Counted from the stretch's first letter, positions 9,812 through 20,811 are shown. The stretch is DNA of 64,000 bases from Clostridiaceae bacterium AF10-41 (GCA_027686065.1 JAQCTH010000003.1:1-64000); one strand, 5' to 3'. Notes: a model not told the origin generated them from the letters alone. Program-made: numbers and translations.

Positions 9812-11086
9812 ATGCTATCAACCCTACGTAATGCCTGGAAGGTTCCCGAATTAAAGAAAAGATTTTTATGGACTATATGTTTAATTGCAATTTTCAGGAT
9901 AGGAACACATATTCCTGTTCCTGGAATTAGCACTGATGTTCTAAAAGATTTAGCTAGTAGCGGAACTATATTTGGTTTCTACGATTTATTATCTGGTGGA
10001 GCATTTAGACAATTTAGTATATTTGCTTTAAGTGTAACACCGTACATTAATGCTTCTATTATAGTTCAATTATTGACTATAGCGATACCATCTTTAGAGC
10101 AACTTTCTAAAGAAGGTGAAGAAGGAAGAAAGAAGATACAAAAGATAACTAGAATATTATCTATATTTATAGGATTTATTCTTGCTTTTGGAACATATAG
10201 TATGGTTGCAGCAAAAGGTGCAACAACTGGAATGCAGTTTACTTCTGTAATAGTTGTATTAATAGCACTAGTTGCAGGTTCAACATTCTGTATGTGGTTA
10301 GGTGATCAAATCACAGCTAAAGGTTTTGGAAATGGTATATCCATATTAATATTCGTGAATATAGTATCTCAGTTACCTATCACTTTAATGTCATTATTTA
10401 CATTAAAGGATCAAGGAAAAATTACTATAATTGAAATTTTACTATTTGTAGTTTTTGCAATTGTATTATTAGGAATCGTAATATTCTTCTCATTAGCAGA
10501 AAGAAGAATTCCAGTTCAATATGCTGGTAAAGCTGTTGGAAATAAAGTTATGAGAGGTCAAAGTACTCACATACCTTTAAGTATAATTGGATCAGCTGTT
10601 ATAGCAATAATCTTTGCTATGTCAGTTATGATGTTTCCTAGAACCATTGCAGAATTTTTCCCAGGTCATGATTGGGCAGTATGGATAACAAGCAATAAAT
10701 ATAGTATATTTAATGAAAAAACTTGGATGTATCCAGTTGCTTATTCAATATTAACTATATTCTTTACTTGGTTCTATACACAAATCACATTTAAACCTGA
10801 TGAAATGGCAGAAAATCTTCATAAGTCAGCAGGATTTGTACCAGGAATAAGACCGGGAGATGCAACTGAAAAGTATTTTGAAAAGGTACTTACTAAAGTA
10901 TCACTAGTTGGGGGATTATTTGCTGCAATACTAGCAATATTACCAATTGTTATTTCAAATACACAGTTACAAGGAATTCAATTTGGTGGTACATCACTAT
11001 TAATTATGGTTGGAGTTGGGCTTGATTTTTCAAGACAATTAGATTCACAATTAGTAATGAGACACTATCAAGGATTCTTAAAATAG
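9812..11086 (+). CDS. secY: Protein translocase subunit SecY
   Basis: SecY is the channel of the general protein export pathway in the cytoplasmic membrane. The 424-residue protein has the ten hydrophobic segments of the family. Recognisable parts are the N-terminal [14 protein letters not shown], the plug region following TM1 ([10 protein letters not shown]), the cytoplasmic loop [11 protein letters not shown] and the C-terminal [14 protein letters not shown] region. It lies between rplO and adk, the standard spc operon order. Confidence 0.98.
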   Translation: MLSTLRNAWKVPELKKRFLWTICLIAIFRIGTHIPVPGISTDVLKDLASSGTIFGFYDLLSGGAFRQFSIFALSVTPYINASIIVQLLTIAIPSLEQLSKEGEEGRKKIQKITRILSIFIGFILAFGTYSMVAAKGATTGMQFTSVIVVLIALVAGSTFCMWLGDQITAKGFGNGISILIFVNIVSQLPITLMSLFTLKDQGKITIIEILLFVVFAIVLLGIVIFFSLAERRIPVQYAGKAVGNKVMRGQSTHIPLSIIGSAVIAIIFAMSVMMFPRTIAEFFPGHDWAVWITSNKYSIFNEKTWMYPVAYSILTIFFTWFYTQITFKPDEMAENLHKSAGFVPGIRPGDATEKYFEKVLTKVSLVGGLFAAILAILPIVISNTQLQGIQFGGTSLLIMVGVGLDFSRQLDSQLVMRHYQGFLK

Positions 11087-11108
11087 ATTAATAATGGAGA
11101 TGATGCCC

Positions 11109-11759
11109 GTGAAGATAGTATTATTAGGTCCTCCTGGAGCAGGAAAGGGAACACAGGCAAAATCAATTAGTAATAGATACTCAATACCACATATTTCAAC
11201 AGGAGATATATTTAGAAAGAATATTTCTGAAAACACTCCGTTAGGAATAGAAGCTAAGAAGCACATCGATAAAGGACAGTTAGTACCAGATGAAGTTACT
11301 ATTAACATGGTAAAAGATAGGCTGCAACAAGATGATTGTAAGAATGGATACTTATTAGATGGGTTTCCAAGGACAGTTAATCAAGCAGAAGCACTTCAAG
11401 AATTTCTTTCACTAAGAAATGAAAATCTTGATACAGCGTTACTAATTGAAGTACCTACTGGATTTATATTAGAAAGAATGACAGGTAGAAGAGTGTGTCC
11501 ATCATGTGGAGCTAGCTATCATATAAAATTTAATCCACCAACAGTTGCAGGAAAATGTGATGTTTGTGGAAGTGATATAATCCAAAGAAAAGATGATACA
11601 GAAGAAACTGTATCTGAAAGACTTGATGTGTATGAGAGACAAACGCAACCACTGATTGATTTTTATAAAGAAAGAAACTTACTTTCAATTGTAGAAGGAA
11701 CAAAAGCTATTAATGAAGTATTTGAAGGTATCTGTAATATATTAGGGAGTGTTGAATAA
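11109..11759 (+). CDS. adk: Adenylate kinase
   Basis: Adenylate kinase interconverts ATP + AMP and 2 ADP. With GTG 11109 the protein is 216 residues and opens [17 protein letters not shown], so the P-loop starts at residue 7. An upstream in-frame ATG at 11094 lies in the ribosome binding site (GGAGATGAT). The lid domain carries two CxxC pairs (CPSCGASYH and CDVCGSD), the zinc form usual in Gram-positives. The stop overlaps the map start by one base. Confidence 0.96.
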   Translation: MKIVLLGPPGAGKGTQAKSISNRYSIPHISTGDIFRKNISENTPLGIEAKKHIDKGQLVPDEVTINMVKDRLQQDDCKNGYLLDGFPRTVNQAEALQEFLSLRNENLDTALLIEVPTGFILERMTGRRVCPSCGASYHIKFNPPTVAGKCDVCGSDIIQRKDDTEETVSERLDVYERQTQPLIDFYKERNLLSIVEGTKAINEVFEGICNILGSVE

Positions 11760-12508
11760 TGATAATCATTAAAAACAACAAGGAAATTGACCTAATGAGA
11801 GAATCAGGTAGATTAGTAGCAGAAACATTACTACTAGTTGAGGAAAAAGTAAGACCAGGAATAACTACTGCTGAAATAGACAGGATAGCAGAAGAATTTA
11901 TAACTAAGCATGGAGCAAAGCCATCATTTAAAGGCTTATATGGTTTTCCGGCTTCACTATGTATATCTGTTAACGAGCAAGTAGTTCATGGGATCCCAGG
12001 AGGTTATGTATTAAAAGATGGAGATATAATTAGTATAGACTGTGGAGCTTATCTTAATGGCTTTCATGGAGATGCAGCAAGAACATTTGCTGTAGGAAAT
12101 GTAAGTGAAGAAGCTAAGAAACTAATTAAAGTAACTGAAGAAAGTTTCTTTAAGGGTATAGAATATGCTAAGATTGGTAATAGACTTACTGATATATCAC
12201 ATGAAATACAATGCTACGTAGAAGCCTCAGGTTTCTCTGTAGTAAGAGATTTCGTAGGACACGGTATAGGTAGAGTTGTACACGAAGATCCAGAGGTTCC
12301 TAACTTTGGTAAGTCTGGTAAGGGACCGAAATTGGTTAAAGGAATGACTTTAGCTATTGAACCTATGGTTAACATAGGTAATTATAGGGTTAAAACATTA
12401 AGTAATGACTGGACTGTAGTAACTAGTGATGGAAGTCTATCTGCACACTACGAAAATACTATTGTAATTTTACCAGATGGACCCGAAATATTAACACTAA
12501 TTAAATAA
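11759..12508 (+). CDS. map: Methionine aminopeptidase, type I
   Basis: It removes the initiator methionine from new proteins. The 249-residue protein has the pita-bread fold metal ligands D94, D105, H168, E201 and E232, in the motifs ISIDCGAYLNGFHGDAART, FVGHGIGRVVHEDP, AIEPMV and AHYENT. The start overlaps the adk stop (TAATG), so the two are probably coupled. The location between adk and infA is typical of Firmicutes. Confidence 0.97.
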   Translation: MIIIKNNKEIDLMRESGRLVAETLLLVEEKVRPGITTAEIDRIAEEFITKHGAKPSFKGLYGFPASLCISVNEQVVHGIPGGYVLKDGDIISIDCGAYLNGFHGDAARTFAVGNVSEEAKKLIKVTEESFFKGIEYAKIGNRLTDISHEIQCYVEASGFSVVRDFVGHGIGRVVHEDPEVPNFGKSGKGPKLVKGMTLAIEPMVNIGNYRVKTLSNDWTVVTSDGSLSAHYENTIVILPDGPEILTLIK

Positions 12509-12589
12509 GTGTTGCTTAGTTATAAATTCGCATGATACCAAAAGGTGGCTTGTAGATTTATGGCTAAGGTAATCATCGAGGTGAAAAGT

Positions 12590-12871
12590 TTGCAAAACAA
12601 TGACTTAATTGGGAAGGTGGTTCTTTCAAAAGCAGGAAGAGATAAAAATCATTTATATGTTGTAATAGGACATTTAAGTGATAATTATGTAATTCTTAGT
12701 AATGGGAGCACTAAAACAGTTCAGATGCCTAAAAAGAAGAGTTTAAAGCATATAAATGTTTTAGATGATGTAGATGATGAGATTAAAGAATCTATCATAT
12801 CAAAGGATAGAGGTACTGATTTAAAAATAAAAAAATTTCTAAAACTTAAAGGCATTGTTAAGGAGGGTTGA
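12590..12871 (+). CDS. KOW-domain RNA-binding protein (L14e/YbxF-position type)
   Basis: This small protein lies between map and infA, where clostridia and bacilli often carry a KOW-domain RNA-binding protein. The best start is TTG 12590, preceded by GAGGTGA, giving a 93-residue protein that begins [19 protein letters not shown]. An upstream ATG at 12560 is possible. The KOW-like segment is residues 5-35 and the C terminus is basic. A ribosome-associated role is inferred from position and fold; the exact function is unknown to me. Confidence 0.75.
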   Translation: MQNNDLIGKVVLSKAGRDKNHLYVVIGHLSDNYVILSNGSTKTVQMPKKKSLKHINVLDDVDDEIKESIISKDRGTDLKIKKFLKLKGIVKEG

Positions 12872-12878
12872 TTACCTT

Positions 12879-13097
12879 ATGTCAAAAGATGATGTAATAG
12901 AAATGCAAGGTACAGTACTAGAATCTCTACCAAATGCTATGTTCCAAGTTGAACTAGAGAGTGGTCACAAGATTCTAGCACATATATCAGGAAAATTAAG
13001 AATGAACTTCATAAGAATTCTACCAGGAGATAAGGTTACGATAGAACTTTCTCCATATGATCTAACAAGAGGTAGAATTACATGGAGAGCTAAATAA
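12879..13097 (+). CDS. infA: Translation initiation factor IF-1
   Basis: IF-1 blocks the A site of the 30S subunit during initiation. The 72-residue OB-fold protein starts [20 protein letters not shown] and ends [15 protein letters not shown], which is diagnostic. The frame extends upstream to 12855, but ATG 12879 gives the standard length and has GGAGGGTTG about 10 bp upstream. It is followed by rpmJ after 42 bp. Confidence 0.97.
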   Translation: MSKDDVIEMQGTVLESLPNAMFQVELESGHKILAHISGKLRMNFIRILPGDKVTIELSPYDLTRGRITWRAK

Positions 13098-13253
<156 letters not shown>

Positions 13254-13302
13254 TACAATAAAAGTATAGGCAAAAAAGTATTATTTTACTATGTAAAATT
13301 TA

Positions 13303-13331
13303 TTGACTTTTAACTTAAAGTCAAATATGAT
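13303..13331 (+). promoter_or_regulatory. Internal promoter before rpsM
   Basis: TTGACT at 13303-13308 and TATGAT at 13326-13331 have a 17-bp spacer. It lies in the 220-bp gap between rpmJ and rpsM, so the alpha-operon genes (rpsM, rpsK, rpsD, rpoA, rplQ) can be transcribed independently of the upstream block. Confidence 0.75.
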
Positions 13332-13339
13332 TATATAGG

Positions 13340-13455
13340 CATTTAATTAAGTAGATAAATTTTAGGTGCGGCTGACAGTAGAGTAATTCTCTACTGACCT
13401 ATGATTTTATTATATAAATACACACATATAATTAAAGTTGTATGCATTTCAATAT
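13340..13455 (+). promoter_or_regulatory. Leader of the alpha operon with strong hairpin
   Basis: The leader holds a perfect 8-bp hairpin, CAGTAGAG-TAATT-CTCTACTG (13376-13396), flanked by GGTGCGGCTGA and ACC. No T-run follows, so it is not a terminator. In other bacteria S4 represses this operon by binding its leader; a similar role here is inferred and not shown. Confidence 0.5.
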
Positions 13456-13473
13456 CAGGAGGTGTAAGTTTTA

Positions 13474-13839
13474 ATGGCAAGAATTTCAGGAGTAGACCTA
13501 CCAAGAGAAAAAAGAGTTGAAATAGGTCTAACATATATATATGGTATAGGACTTTCTACTTCACATAAGATTTTAGCACAAACAGGAGTTAATCCTGATA
13601 CAAGAGTTAAGGATCTTACTGAAGAGGAAGTAACAAAAATCAGAGAATACGTAAAGACTTTAACAATTGAAGGTGACTTAAGAAGAGAAGTTGCATTAAA
13701 TATTAAAAGATTAGTAGAAATTGGATGTTATAGAGGAATTAGACATAGAAAAGGTCTTCCAGTTAGAGGTCAAAAGACTAAAACTAACGCAAGAACTAGA
13801 AAAGGTCCAAAGAAAACTATCGCAAATAAGAAGAAGTAG
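13474..13839 (+). CDS. rpsM: 30S ribosomal protein S13
   Basis: S13 in the 30S head contacts L5 and the P-site tRNA through its basic tail. The 121-residue protein starts [21 protein letters not shown], has the helix-two-turn-helix region, and ends [18 protein letters not shown], all typical. AGGAGGTG lies 8 bp upstream of the ATG. It is the first gene after the internal promoter and leader. Confidence 0.98.
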   Translation: MARISGVDLPREKRVEIGLTYIYGIGLSTSHKILAQTGVNPDTRVKDLTEEEVTKIREYVKTLTIEGDLRREVALNIKRLVEIGCYRGIRHRKGLPVRGQKTKTNARTRKGPKKTIANKKK

Positions 13840-13854
13840 TGAGGAGGGAATTCG

Positions 13855-14247
13855 ATGGCTCAAAAAGTTAAAAAGACTAGAAGAAGAAAAGAAAGAAAGA
13901 ACGTTGAGCATGGTGCTGCACACATCAAATCAACTTTCAATAACTCAATAGTTACTTTAACTGATGCAGTAGGGAATGCTTTATCATGGTCAAGTGCGGG
14001 AGCTTTAGGCTTCAGAGGATCAAGAAAGAGTACTCCATTCGCAGCTCAAATGGCAGCAGAAACAGCAGCTAAATCAGCTATGGAACACGGATTAAAAAGT
14101 ATAGAAGTATATGTAAAGGGACCTGGAGCTGGAAGAGAAGCAGCTATAAGATCTTTACAAGCAGCGGGATTAGAAGTAACTTTAATTAAAGATGTTACTC
14201 CAATTCCGCACAACGGATGTAGACCACCAAAGAGAAGAAGAGTCTAG
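13855..14247 (+). CDS. rpsK: 30S ribosomal protein S11
   Basis: S11 forms the 30S platform beside the E site. The 130-residue protein has the family segments [18 protein letters not shown] and the C-terminal [17 protein letters not shown]. Length is normal. GAGGAGGG lies 6-8 bp before the ATG. It sits 15 bp after rpsM and 23 bp before rpsD. Confidence 0.98.
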   Translation: MAQKVKKTRRRKERKNVEHGAAHIKSTFNNSIVTLTDAVGNALSWSSAGALGFRGSRKSTPFAAQMAAETAAKSAMEHGLKSIEVYVKGPGAGREAAIRSLQAAGLEVTLIKDVTPIPHNGCRPPKRRRV

Positions 14248-14270
14248 TATTCATATAGGAGGTGTAATTA

Positions 14271-14891
14271 ATGGCAAGATATACTGGAGCTACATGTAGA
14301 TTATGTAGAAGAGAAGGTATGAAGTTATTCCTTAAAGGGGATAGATGTTATACAGATAAATGTGCTTTTGTTAGAAGAAGTTATGCGCCAGGACAACATG
14401 GGGCAGCTAAGAAAAAATTATCTAACTACGGCGTACAATTAAGAGAAAAGCAAAAAGCTAGAAGAATATACGGAGTATTAGAAAGCCAATTCAGAACTTA
14501 TTATGAAAAGGCTGATCATATGAAAGGTATCACTGGTGAAAACTTACTTAAGTTATTAGAAATGAGATTAGATAACGTTGTTTATAGATTAGGTTATGGT
14601 GCATCTAGAGCTGAAGCTAGACAATTAGTTACTCATGGACATTTCTTAGTAAATGGTAAGAAGGTTGATATTCCTTCATACAAAGTTTCTGCTAACGATG
14701 AAATATTAGTTACAGAAAAGAGTAGAGGAACTGAAAAATTCAAGACATTTATTGAAAATCCAAAGACATTACCAAAATGGTTAGAAGCAAATGTTGAAAA
14801 TTATTCAGGTAAAATAGTTGCTGAACCATCAAGAGAAGACATTGACGTTCCTGTTAATGAAACTCTTATCGTTGAGTTATACAGCAAGTAA
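14271..14891 (+). CDS. rpsD: 30S ribosomal protein S4
   Basis: S4 nucleates 30S assembly and can act as the translational regulator of this operon. The 206-residue protein has the zinc form N terminus with C9, C12, C26 and C31, then the S4 RNA-binding domain ([20 protein letters not shown]) near residues 97-160. AGGAGGTG lies 7 bp before the ATG. It is followed by a 102-bp gap and then rpoA. Confidence 0.98.
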   Translation: MARYTGATCRLCRREGMKLFLKGDRCYTDKCAFVRRSYAPGQHGAAKKKLSNYGVQLREKQKARRIYGVLESQFRTYYEKADHMKGITGENLLKLLEMRLDNVVYRLGYGASRAEARQLVTHGHFLVNGKKVDIPSYKVSANDEILVTEKSRGTEKFKTFIENPKTLPKWLEANVENYSGKIVAEPSREDIDVPVNETLIVELYSK

Positions 14892-14993
14892 TAGTTTAGT
14901 ATTTGTATTGTTAAGAGTATTCTTACAATACAAATATATAAGCAGTTGCCCTCAGAATAATGTTGCCATTTAAAATATAAGGAGGGTTTGTGC

Positions 14994-15941
14994 ATGTTAG
15001 AAATAGAAAAGCCAATAATAGAATGTATAGAAGCAAATGAAAATGGTACTTATGGTAAATATGTAGTTGAACCGTTAGAAAGAGGATATGGTATAACTCT
15101 TGGAAATGCTCTAAGAAGAATATTATTATCATCACTACCAGGTGCAGCTCCAACTTCCGTAAAGATAGATGGAGTACTACATGAATTTTCAACTGTACAA
15201 GGTGTTAAAGAAGATGTTACAGAGATTATATTAAACATCAAATCTTTAGCATTAATAATGAATGGTGAAGGTCCAAAGACAATATATATAGATGCTCAAG
15301 GACCTGGAGAAGTTACAGGTGCAGATATTAAAACTGATGGGGATGTTGAAGTTGTAAGCAAAGATCTTCATATTGCAACATTAGATGATAATGGTAAATT
15401 ATATATGGAGATTACAGTTAATAGAGGAAGAGGATATGTTACTCAAAATAAAAATAAGAGTGAAGATCTTCCATTATCAGCTATTGCTGTAGATTCAATT
15501 TATACACCAGTAAAGAGAGTTAATTTTGCTGTTGAAAATACAAGAGTTGGTCAAATTACTGACTACGATAAATTAACTTTAGAAATCTGGACTAATGGAA
15601 CTATAAAAATAGATGAAGCTATAAGCTTATCTGCAAAAATTCTTATAGAACATTTCAAACTATTTATGTCATTAGGAGATAGTACTAATGATGTAGAGAT
15701 TATGATAGAAAAAGAAGAAGATAAAAAAGAGAAAGTACTAGAAATGACTGTAGAAGAGTTGGATTTATCAGTTAGATCATATAACTGTTTAAAGAGAGCT
15801 GGTATAAATACAGTTCAAGAGCTTGCTGGAAAGTCAATGGATGACATGATGAAGGTAAGAAATCTAGGAAAGAAATCTTTAGAGGAAGTCGAAAGAAAGC
15901 TTAAGGAATTAGGCTTAGGATTAAGACTAAACGATGAGTAA
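14994..15941 (+). CDS. rpoA: RNA polymerase alpha subunit
   Basis: The alpha dimer assembles RNA polymerase and its C-terminal domain contacts UP elements and activators. ATG 14994 gives the usual 315 residues ([18 protein letters not shown]); AAGGAGGG lies upstream. The N-terminal domain has the [21 protein letters not shown] motif. The C-terminal domain (about residues 245-315) contains [18 protein letters not shown] and [12 protein letters not shown]. The gene sits between rpsD and rplQ as usual. Confidence 0.98.
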   Translation: MLEIEKPIIECIEANENGTYGKYVVEPLERGYGITLGNALRRILLSSLPGAAPTSVKIDGVLHEFSTVQGVKEDVTEIILNIKSLALIMNGEGPKTIYIDAQGPGEVTGADIKTDGDVEVVSKDLHIATLDDNGKLYMEITVNRGRGYVTQNKNKSEDLPLSAIAVDSIYTPVKRVNFAVENTRVGQITDYDKLTLEIWTNGTIKIDEAISLSAKILIEHFKLFMSLGDSTNDVEIMIEKEEDKKEKVLEMTVEELDLSVRSYNCLKRAGINTVQELAGKSMDDMMKVRNLGKKSLEEVERKLKELGLGLRLNDE

Positions 15942-15955
15942 GGAGGTAAATCCAC

Positions 15956-16297
15956 ATGGCAGGTTATCGTAAACTAGGTCGTCCTACTGACCAAAGAAGA
16001 GCTATGCTAAGAAGCCTTGTTACAAGCTTTTTAAAGCATGGTAAGATAGAAACAACTGAAACAAGAGCAAAAGAAACTAGAAAATTAGCTGAAAAGATGA
16101 TTACTTTAGCAAAAAGAGGTGATCTTCACGCTAGAAGACAAGTTTTAGCTTTTGTAAATGAAGAAGAAGTAGTTCAAAACCTATTTGACAATGTTGCTCC
16201 AAAGTACGCTGAAAGAAACGGTGGATACACTAGAATGTACAAAAAGGGCCCAAGAAGAGGGGACGCAGCAGAAGTTGTTATACTTGAATTAGTATAA
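15956..16297 (+). CDS. rplQ: 50S ribosomal protein L17
   Basis: L17 is located near the tunnel exit on the 50S back. The 113-residue protein begins [21 protein letters not shown] and ends with the family sequence [31 protein letters not shown] lies about 8 bp upstream of the ATG. It is the last gene of the ribosomal superoperon, and a terminator follows. Confidence 0.98.
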   Translation: MAGYRKLGRPTDQRRAMLRSLVTSFLKHGKIETTETRAKETRKLAEKMITLAKRGDLHARRQVLAFVNEEEVVQNLFDNVAPKYAERNGGYTRMYKKGPRRGDAAEVVILELV

Positions 16298-16303
16298 TAT
16301 TGA

Positions 16304-16337
16304 GGGGATTAAGTTTAGTAACTTAATCCCCATTTTA
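16304..16337 (+). terminator. Terminator of the ribosomal superoperon
   Basis: An 11-bp perfect stem, GGGGATTAAGT (16304-16314) and ACTTAATCCCC (16321-16331), with a 6-nt loop is followed by ATTTTAC. The U-tract is weak, but stem and position directly after rplQ support the call. Confidence 0.8.
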
Positions 16338-16500
16338 CATTATAAATTTAAATATTGTATAAGAAATTATAAATTTATTATTAAAATAATTGTAATTAAC
16401 TGAATGTATATTATAATATTCTTATGTTAATGTATATACACATATGAATTTTTATACAATGTTTAAGATTGTAGGATAAGTAATAAAAGGAGGGCTATAT

Positions 16501-17346
16501 ATGGAAGAAACAATGATTAAATGTAATAATGTATCTTTTAAATATAGATCACATGAAGGGGAAGAAGAGAGATATGCCGTTAATGGTGTAACTTTTGAAG
16601 TTAAGAAAGGTGAATTTTTAGTTGTTTTAGGTCATAATGGTTCTGGAAAATCTACTATAGCTAAACATATGAATGCACTATTGCTTCCATCAGAAGGAAC
16701 TGTTATCGTAGACAATTTAGATACTTCTAATTCAGAAAATTTATGGCAAATTAGAGCAAAAGCTGGAATGGTATTTCAAAATCCAGATAATCAATTGGTA
16801 GCGACTATAGTTGAAGAGGATGTTGCTTTTGGACCAGAAAATCTAGGCGTTGATCCAGAAGAAATAAAAAGAAGAGTAGAGGAAAGCTTAAGAAAAGTTG
16901 GTATGTATGAATATAGAAGACATGCACCACATTTGCTTTCAGGAGGGCAAAAACAAAGAATCGCAATAGCAGGAATTTTGGCTATGAAACCAGAATGTAT
17001 AATATTTGACGAACCTACTGCGATGCTAGACCCTTCAGGAAGAAAGGAAGTATTAAGTAATATAAAAGATATAAATGAAAGATATGGCATAACTATAGTC
17101 CTTATAACTCATTATATGGATGAAGCGGCACAAGCAGACAGAGTTATAGTCATGGATGATGGGAAAATAATTTTAGAAGGTAATCCAAGAGAAGTATTTT
17201 CAAATGTAAAGAAAATGAAGGAAATAGGATTAGATGTTCCACAAGTTACTGAGTTATGTTATGAATTAAAAAATAGTGGTATAAATATTGATACCAATAT
17301 TTTAAATGTAGATGAGATGGTGAATGCGTTATGTCAATTAAGATAG
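16501..17346 (+). CDS. ecfA1: Energy-coupling factor transporter ATPase EcfA1
   Basis: One of the two ATPases of the shared ECF vitamin/metal importer. The 281-residue ABC protein has Walker [10 protein letters not shown] at residues 44-52, the signature [13 protein letters not shown] and Walker [17 protein letters not shown]. It overlaps ecfA2 by 16 bp and is followed by ecfT, the usual A1-A2-T order. No substrate-binding S component lies nearby, so this is probably a group II module serving S subunits encoded elsewhere. AAAGGAGGG precedes the ATG. Confidence 0.95.
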   Translation: MEETMIKCNNVSFKYRSHEGEEERYAVNGVTFEVKKGEFLVVLGHNGSGKSTIAKHMNALLLPSEGTVIVDNLDTSNSENLWQIRAKAGMVFQNPDNQLVATIVEEDVAFGPENLGVDPEEIKRRVEESLRKVGMYEYRRHAPHLLSGGQKQRIAIAGILAMKPECIIFDEPTAMLDPSGRKEVLSNIKDINERYGITIVLITHYMDEAAQADRVIVMDDGKIILEGNPREVFSNVKKMKEIGLDVPQVTELCYELKNSGINIDTNILNVDEMVNALCQLR

Positions 17347-18191
17347 AAAAATTGGTGCATATATATATGCCAAAGTCACCTTTTGAGAAAGTGGCTTTAA
17401 ACAATGTTAATTTAGAAATTAATGAAGGTGAATTTATTGCTCTTATAGGGCATACAGGATCAGGAAAATCAACACTAATTCAGCATATGAATGGATTACT
17501 TAAACCTACATCAGGAAAAATAATAGTTGATGGAGAAGATATAACAAAGCAAGGGGTAAAACTTACTGATATAAGAAAAAAAGTTGGATTGGTATTTCAA
17601 TACCCAGAATACCAATTATTTGAGGAAACGATAGAAAAAGATATAGAGTTTGGACCAAGAAATTTAGGCTTAGCAGATGAGGAAATTACAAGAAGAGTAA
17701 AAAGGGCTATGGAAATGGTAGGACTGGATTATGAAGTTTATAGAAATAAGTCTCCATTTGATCTAAGCGGAGGACAAAAGAGAAGGGTAGCAATAGCAGG
17801 GGTAATTGCTATGGAGCCTAAGGTGCTTATATTAGATGAGCCAACAGCAGGATTAGATCCAAAAGGTAGAGATGATATTTTAAATCAAATTAAAATTTTA
17901 CATGATGAATATAAGATGACAATTATACTAGTAAGCCATAGCATGGAAGATGTAGGAAAACTTGCGGAGAGAATAGTGGTTATGAATAAAGGAGAAATTG
18001 CTTTAGAAGGTACGCCTAATAAGGTGTTTAAAGAAATTGAGACTTTAGAAAATATAGGTTTAGCAGTACCGCAAGTAACATATCTTATGAGAGCATTAAA
18101 GAACAAGGGATTTAGTGTATCAGATGAAATCTATACTATTGCTCAAGGCAAACAAGAATTATTAAAAATATTAAAGGAAGTTAAAAACTAG
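17331..18191 (+). CDS. ecfA2: Energy-coupling factor transporter ATPase EcfA2
   Basis: Second ATPase of the ECF module. The 286-residue protein carries Walker [10 protein letters not shown], the signature [13 protein letters not shown] and Walker [17 protein letters not shown]. It overlaps the end of ecfA1 by 16 bp, and GATGAGATGGTG inside ecfA1 serves as the binding site. It lies 11 bp before ecfT. With EcfA1 it forms the ATPase heterodimer that drives uptake of vitamins or metals by separate S subunits. Confidence 0.95.
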   Translation: MSIKIEKLVHIYMPKSPFEKVALNNVNLEINEGEFIALIGHTGSGKSTLIQHMNGLLKPTSGKIIVDGEDITKQGVKLTDIRKKVGLVFQYPEYQLFEETIEKDIEFGPRNLGLADEEITRRVKRAMEMVGLDYEVYRNKSPFDLSGGQKRRVAIAGVIAMEPKVLILDEPTAGLDPKGRDDILNQIKILHDEYKMTIILVSHSMEDVGKLAERIVVMNKGEIALEGTPNKVFKEIETLENIGLAVPQVTYLMRALKNKGFSVSDEIYTIAQGKQELLKILKEVKN

Positions 18192-18202
18192 GGGGAACAA
18201 AT

Positions 18203-19006
18203 ATGATAAAAGATATAACTATAGGGCAGTATATACCAGGTGAAACTTTTGTTCATAAGTTAGATCCTAGAACTAAAATATTAATATCAATACTATTTAT
18301 TGTATCCTTATTTATAGTAGATAAGTTTGTTGGATATATATTAATAGTTTCGTTTTTAGTTTTAACCATTTATGTTTCAAAATTACCACCTAGATATTTA
18401 TATAAAGGATTAAAACCAGTATTTTTTCTTATTATCTTTACAGCAATCTTAAATATTTTTATGATTAAAGGTACTGCAGATACAATGATATTTGAACTTG
18501 GATTTATAAAAGTATATGAAGATGGATTAAAAACAGCTGCATTTATGGCATTAAGGCTTATATTTTTAATAATGGGAACATCAGCATTAACTTTAACAAC
18601 ATCTCCAATTGAGTTAACAGATGGGATAGAAAGATTACTAAAGCCAATAGGCAAAGAAACGGCTCATGAGCTTGCTATGATGATGACTATAGCTTTAAGG
18701 TTCATACCAACATTAATGGATGAAACAGATAAAATAATGATGGCGCAAAAAGCAAGAGGAGCAGATTTTGAAACTGGTGGAATAATTCAAAAAGCAAAAA
18801 GTTTAATACCATTATTAGTTCCACTATTTATAAGTTCATTTAGAAGAGCTGATGAACTTGCATTAGCCATGGAAGCTAGAGCCTATAGAGGTGGAACTGG
18901 TAGAACAAGAATGAAGCAATTAAAATTTACAAATAGGGATATTATTGCATTTAGTGTATTTTCTATTTTATTTATAGGAAGTTTAATAGTAAGATTTGCT
19001 ATATAA
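18203..19006 (+). CDS. ecfT: Energy-coupling factor transporter transmembrane subunit EcfT
   Basis: EcfT is the membrane scaffold that couples the ATPases to S components. The 267-residue protein has several hydrophobic segments (about residues 25-60, 67-85, 110-130 and 245-263). The two cytoplasmic coupling-helix motifs are visible as QKARGADFETGG and EARAYRGGTGRTRM. It follows ecfA2 by 11 bp, and truA starts 21 bp later, the usual clostridial arrangement. Confidence 0.95.
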   Translation: MIKDITIGQYIPGETFVHKLDPRTKILISILFIVSLFIVDKFVGYILIVSFLVLTIYVSKLPPRYLYKGLKPVFFLIIFTAILNIFMIKGTADTMIFELGFIKVYEDGLKTAAFMALRLIFLIMGTSALTLTTSPIELTDGIERLLKPIGKETAHELAMMMTIALRFIPTLMDETDKIMMAQKARGADFETGGIIQKAKSLIPLLVPLFISSFRRADELALAMEARAYRGGTGRTRMKQLKFTNRDIIAFSVFSILFIGSLIVRFAI

Positions 19007-19027
19007 TAAGCAAAGGTGATTTTTAAT

Positions 19028-19762
19028 ATGAAAAATATCAAACTAATTTTAGAATATGATGGAACAAATTATTTAGGATGGCAAAAACAAAAAATAGGGA
19101 ATACAATTCAACAACAATTAGAAGGTGCCATAAGCCTTTTAACTAATGAAAATATTGAAGTAATAGGAAGTTCTAGAACTGATGCTGGAGTTCATGCAAG
19201 AGGATTTGTAGCGAATTTTAAAACTAATAGCAAGATACCTTCAAATAAATTTAGAGAAGCACTTAATTATAGATTACCAGATGATATAATAATTTTGAAA
19301 TCAGAGGAAGTACCATTGGAGTTTCATTCAAGATATAGTGCTAAAGGAAAAACATATTCATACGCTATACTAAATAGAGAAGTACCACCAGCAGTATATA
19401 AAGATTATTTATATCATGTTAAAAAAAAGTTAGATGTAGAGATTATGAAAGAGGCTTGTAAATACTTTATAGGAACCCATGATTTTAGTGCATTTAAAAG
19501 TAGTGGGAGCTCTGTTAAAATTAATATAAGAACAATTTCAGAATTATATATAGAAAATCATGATGATATAATAAAAGTTTACATAACTGGTGATGGTTTT
19601 CTATATAATATGGTTAGAATAATAGTTGGAACATTAATTATGGTAGGAAGCAAAAAGATAGAGCCTTCAAATATACAAGTTATAATAGATAAAAAAGATA
19701 GGAAAAACTCAGGAATATGCGTACCATCAACAGGTTTAGTATTAGAAAAAGTTTATTATTAA
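19028..19762 (+). CDS. truA: tRNA pseudouridine(38-40) synthase TruA
   Basis: TruA modifies uridines 38-40 in the anticodon arm of many tRNAs. ATG 19028 gives 244 residues. An upstream GTG at 19016 falls in the ribosome binding site AAAGGTGAT. The catalytic aspartate is D52 in [12 protein letters not shown], and the family segments [12 protein letters not shown] and [11 protein letters not shown] are present. It is the last gene of the ecf-truA group and lies directly before the rplM promoter. Confidence 0.96.
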   Translation: MKNIKLILEYDGTNYLGWQKQKIGNTIQQQLEGAISLLTNENIEVIGSSRTDAGVHARGFVANFKTNSKIPSNKFREALNYRLPDDIIILKSEEVPLEFHSRYSAKGKTYSYAILNREVPPAVYKDYLYHVKKKLDVEIMKEACKYFIGTHDFSAFKSSGSSVKINIRTISELYIENHDDIIKVYITGDGFLYNMVRIIVGTLIMVGSKKIEPSNIQVIIDKKDRKNSGICVPSTGLVLEKVYY

Positions 19763-19800
19763 AAATTAATGATAAATAGAAATAATTAATTAAAAACTTG

Positions 19801-19829
19801 TTGACACACCCGTATGCGTGTATTATAAT
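19801..19829 (+). promoter_or_regulatory. Promoter of rplM-rpsI
   Basis: Perfect consensus: TTGACA at 19801-19806, a 17-bp spacer, and TATAAT at 19824-19829. It is followed by a leader of about 110 nt before rplM. Confidence 0.92.
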
Positions 19830-19835
19830 AATGTA

Positions 19836-19935
19836 TGTTTGTTAGAATAATTTATGTATATAAGATCCACTAGCCCCGGGTCTTGACATAAAAGCAATAC
19901 TTAATAAGTAAAGCACAAATGTAAGTTCAGGGAGG
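19836..19935 (+). promoter_or_regulatory. Leader of rplM (L13-leader-like RNA)
   Basis: The leader contains a 7-bp hairpin, AAGATCC with GGGTCTT (19862-19868 and 19878-19884), one pair being G-U, with a C-rich loop. An L13 leader is a known autoregulatory motif of low-GC Gram-positives. Position and a hairpin fit that, but I have not matched its consensus in detail. Confidence 0.55.
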
Positions 19936-19942
19936 GAAAAAC

Positions 19943-20377
19943 ATGAAATCATACATTGCTAAGACACAAGAAGTTGAAAGAAAATGGTATGTTGTTGATG
20001 CTGCTGGAAAGCCACTAGGAAGAGTTGCTAGCCAAGTTGCTTCAATTTTAAGAGGAAAAAATAAACCAACATTTACACCAAATGTTGACTGTGGAGATTT
20101 CGTTATTGTAATCAATGCAGAACAAGTTGTTTTAACTGGTAAGAAGTTAGATCAAAAATTAATGAGAAAGCACAGCCTATATCCAGGTGGATTAAAAGAA
20201 ACTCCATATAGAGAAGTGTTAGAAAAGAAGCCTGAATTCGCTTTCGAAGAAGCAGTAAGAAGAATGCTTCCAAATGGCGTTTTAGGAAGAAAAATGCTTA
20301 AAAAATTAAAAGTATATAGAGGTACTGAGCATGGACATGATGCTCAACAACCAGAAGTACTTGAATTAAAGTACTAA
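19943..20377 (+). CDS. rplM: 50S ribosomal protein L13
   Basis: L13 is an early 50S assembly protein. The 144-residue protein opens [20 protein letters not shown] and has the conserved [14 protein letters not shown] and [20 protein letters not shown] segments, with H-x-AQQP near the end. GGGAGGG lies upstream of the ATG. It forms the standard two-gene operon with rpsI behind a strong promoter and a structured leader. Confidence 0.98.
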   Translation: MKSYIAKTQEVERKWYVVDAAGKPLGRVASQVASILRGKNKPTFTPNVDCGDFVIVINAEQVVLTGKKLDQKLMRKHSLYPGGLKETPYREVLEKKPEFAFEEAVRRMLPNGVLGRKMLKKLKVYRGTEHGHDAQQPEVLELKY

Positions 20378-20403
20378 TACGTGCTCGGGAGGAGGAATAA
20401 AAA

Positions 20404-20796
20404 ATGGCAAAAGTTCAATACATGGGAACTGGAAGAAGAAAAAAATCAGTAGCAAGAGTTAGACTTGTACCAGGAAACGGTAAAGTAGTTATAAATAGTA
20501 GAGAAATAGACAACTATTTCGGTTTAGAAACTTTAAGAATGATAGTTAATCAACCATTAGTTTTAACTGGAACTAAAGATAGATTTGATGTTTTAGTTAA
20601 CGTTCATGGTGGTGGATTCACAGGTCAAGCTGGAGCAATAAGACACGGAATAACTAGAGCTTTAATAAAATCTGACGAAAACTTAAAGCCAGAATTAAAG
20701 AAGGCAGGTTTCGTAACTAGAGATCCAAGAATGAAAGAAAGAAAGAAATACGGTCTTAAAAAGGCTAGAAGAGCTCCACAATTCTCAAAGAGATAA
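20404..20796 (+). CDS. rpsI: 30S ribosomal protein S9
   Basis: S9 is in the 30S head, and its C-terminal tail touches P-site tRNA. The 130-residue protein starts [21 protein letters not shown] and ends [12 protein letters not shown], the universal tail. GGGAGGAGG lies upstream of the ATG. It is 26 bp after rplM and is followed by a strong terminator. Confidence 0.98.
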   Translation: MAKVQYMGTGRRKKSVARVRLVPGNGKVVINSREIDNYFGLETLRMIVNQPLVLTGTKDRFDVLVNVHGGGFTGQAGAIRHGITRALIKSDENLKPELKKAGFVTRDPRMKERKKYGLKKARRAPQFSKR

Positions 20797-20811
20797 TATA
20801 TGGAACTTCAC

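Noticed and set aside
12545-12589. Longer N terminus for the KOW protein
   Set aside because: TTG 12590 has GAGGTGA at suitable spacing and gives the compact KOW start; the longer form (ATG 12560) remains possible but less likely.
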